Shown: positions 63,537-64,000 of the stretch, in pieces | Layout: every line of letters starts with the position of its first letter | Numbering within the stretch: position 1 is the first letter of the stretch | Assembly: GCF_003815975.1 (NCBI RefSeq) | Contig: NZ_CP033932.1 | Location: forward strand, 5,003,501 to 5,067,500 | Direction: 5' to 3' | Source: Chryseobacterium bernardetii | GTDB lineage: Bacteria; Bacteroidota; Bacteroidia; Flavobacteriales; Weeksellaceae | DNA: 64,000 bases | Notes under the pieces: generated by a model | Database searches by the model: none | Seen by the model: only the letters and a program-made list of their open reading frames with translations | What the model was told of the DNA's origin: nothing | Made by a program: the position numbers and the translations under genes

Positions 63537-64000
63537 TTATTTCGTAAAAATTACATATCCGTCTTTATCTTTTGGTAAGTTTTGTAAGTTTCTCCAGGTT
63601 GCTTTGACCTTTCGTTCGCCTTTCCAGATGAAGCTTCGCTCAAAATGCGGCAGGTCCTTAAAGGTTTTCCAGTTTCCGCCCCAGTTCCAGCCGTGCTTAG
63701 CAAAAATCTTCACACATTCGTACCAGTCGGCTACGCCATCATTATCCCAGTCTTTCGCAGTATCCCAGCTTGCTGTTTTTCCGTCGATAATCAGGCAGAT
63801 ATCTACTGCTAATCCGTAATTGTGAATGCTTTGTCCGGCTTTAGCATTGGTGACTTTTTTCCCGGCTTTTGTTCTCCCCTGTGCATACAGTTCATCTTGT
63901 TCTTTGAAAGTTCTCAGGCCTTGGGTAATTCTTACTTTTGCTCTCCCGGTAAGGGCTTCATCACATTCTTTTACGATCTGTGTGACTTCTTTCCTTACCA
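63537..64000 (-). CDS. M15 family peptidoglycan peptidase, endolysin-like (5' part missing)
   Basis: The last 154 codons are visible; the stop is TAA at 63537-63539 and the start lies beyond the right edge. The zinc site of M15 peptidases is seen as SIHNYGLAVDI (SxHxxGxAxD) and LPHFERS near the end, with ITQGLRTFKEQDELYAQGR before them. GWNWGGNWKTFKDLPHFE is typical of the VanY/CwlK and phage L-Ala-D-Glu endopeptidase branch. It cuts peptide stems of peptidoglycan. As the first visible gene of the giant locus it may be a particle-associated lysin or release enzyme. Confidence 0.9.
   Translation of the reverse strand, partial: VRKEVTQIVKECDEALTGRAKVRITQGLRTFKEQDELYAQGRTKAGKKVTNAKAGQSIHNYGLAVDICLIIDGKTASWDTAKDWDNDGVADWYECVKIFAKHGWNWGGNWKTFKDLPHFERSFIWKGERKVKATWRNLQNLPKDKDGYVIFTK

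Overview
The window looks like a chromosomal segment of a flavobacterium, most likely Chryseobacterium or a close relative such as Elizabethkingia. The evidence is low G+C DNA, promoters of the Bacteroidota TAnnTTTG type, T9SS-like C-terminal domains, an oleate hydratase of the 646-residue Elizabethkingia size, short peptides with an MKNLRKL...GG leader, and absence of Shine-Dalgarno sites. I identified families by reading the sequence; no database search was run.

Layout. 1-4212 (minus) is a Bat/MoxR operon: moxR, a GNAT gene, a DUF58 gene, a BatD-like membrane gene and batA, which runs off the left edge. 4648-12322 (minus) is a polymorphic-toxin operon: a small T9SS-CTD-like protein, a 2216-residue SpvB/FG-GAP/RHS protein ending in an HExxH metalloprotease-like tip, and a small lipoprotein that is the natural candidate for immunity. 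12976-36758 is mostly housekeeping: DinB, RlmB, YfhO, a glycosyltransferase, YpdA, an AraC/oleate hydratase/hydroxyacyl-CoA dehydrogenase module with a divergent MFS exporter, GlnS, an alpha/beta hydrolase, MenC-Fbp, aspartate kinase and an OlsF-like double acyltransferase. Embedded in it, at 30231-31118, are a near-perfect sigma-54 promoter upstream of a 25-codon ORF and two tandem cysteine-rich GG-leader peptide genes. Between those two peptide genes lies a decayed copy of the 3' end of menC.

36795-38372 holds three copies of tRNA-Phe(GAA), each with its own promoter, conserved leader and terminator. Immediately to the right, 38476-64000 is a 25.5 kb block with every gene on the minus strand. 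In transcription order it encodes an M15 peptidoglycan peptidase (partial), 726- and 1229-residue unknown proteins, a 165-residue protein, two giant beta-rich proteins (2294 and 2076 residues), and three paralogous tail-fibre-like proteins. None of the complete products has a recognisable signal peptide, although most look like surface or particle proteins. This is the best candidate for an undescribed system. My working view is that it is the effector and fibre end of a phage-tail-like or contractile-injection particle, or of another Sec-independent giant-protein machine, whose core lies to the right of the window. The AT-rich 1229/165 pair has the layout of a toxin and its immunity protein.
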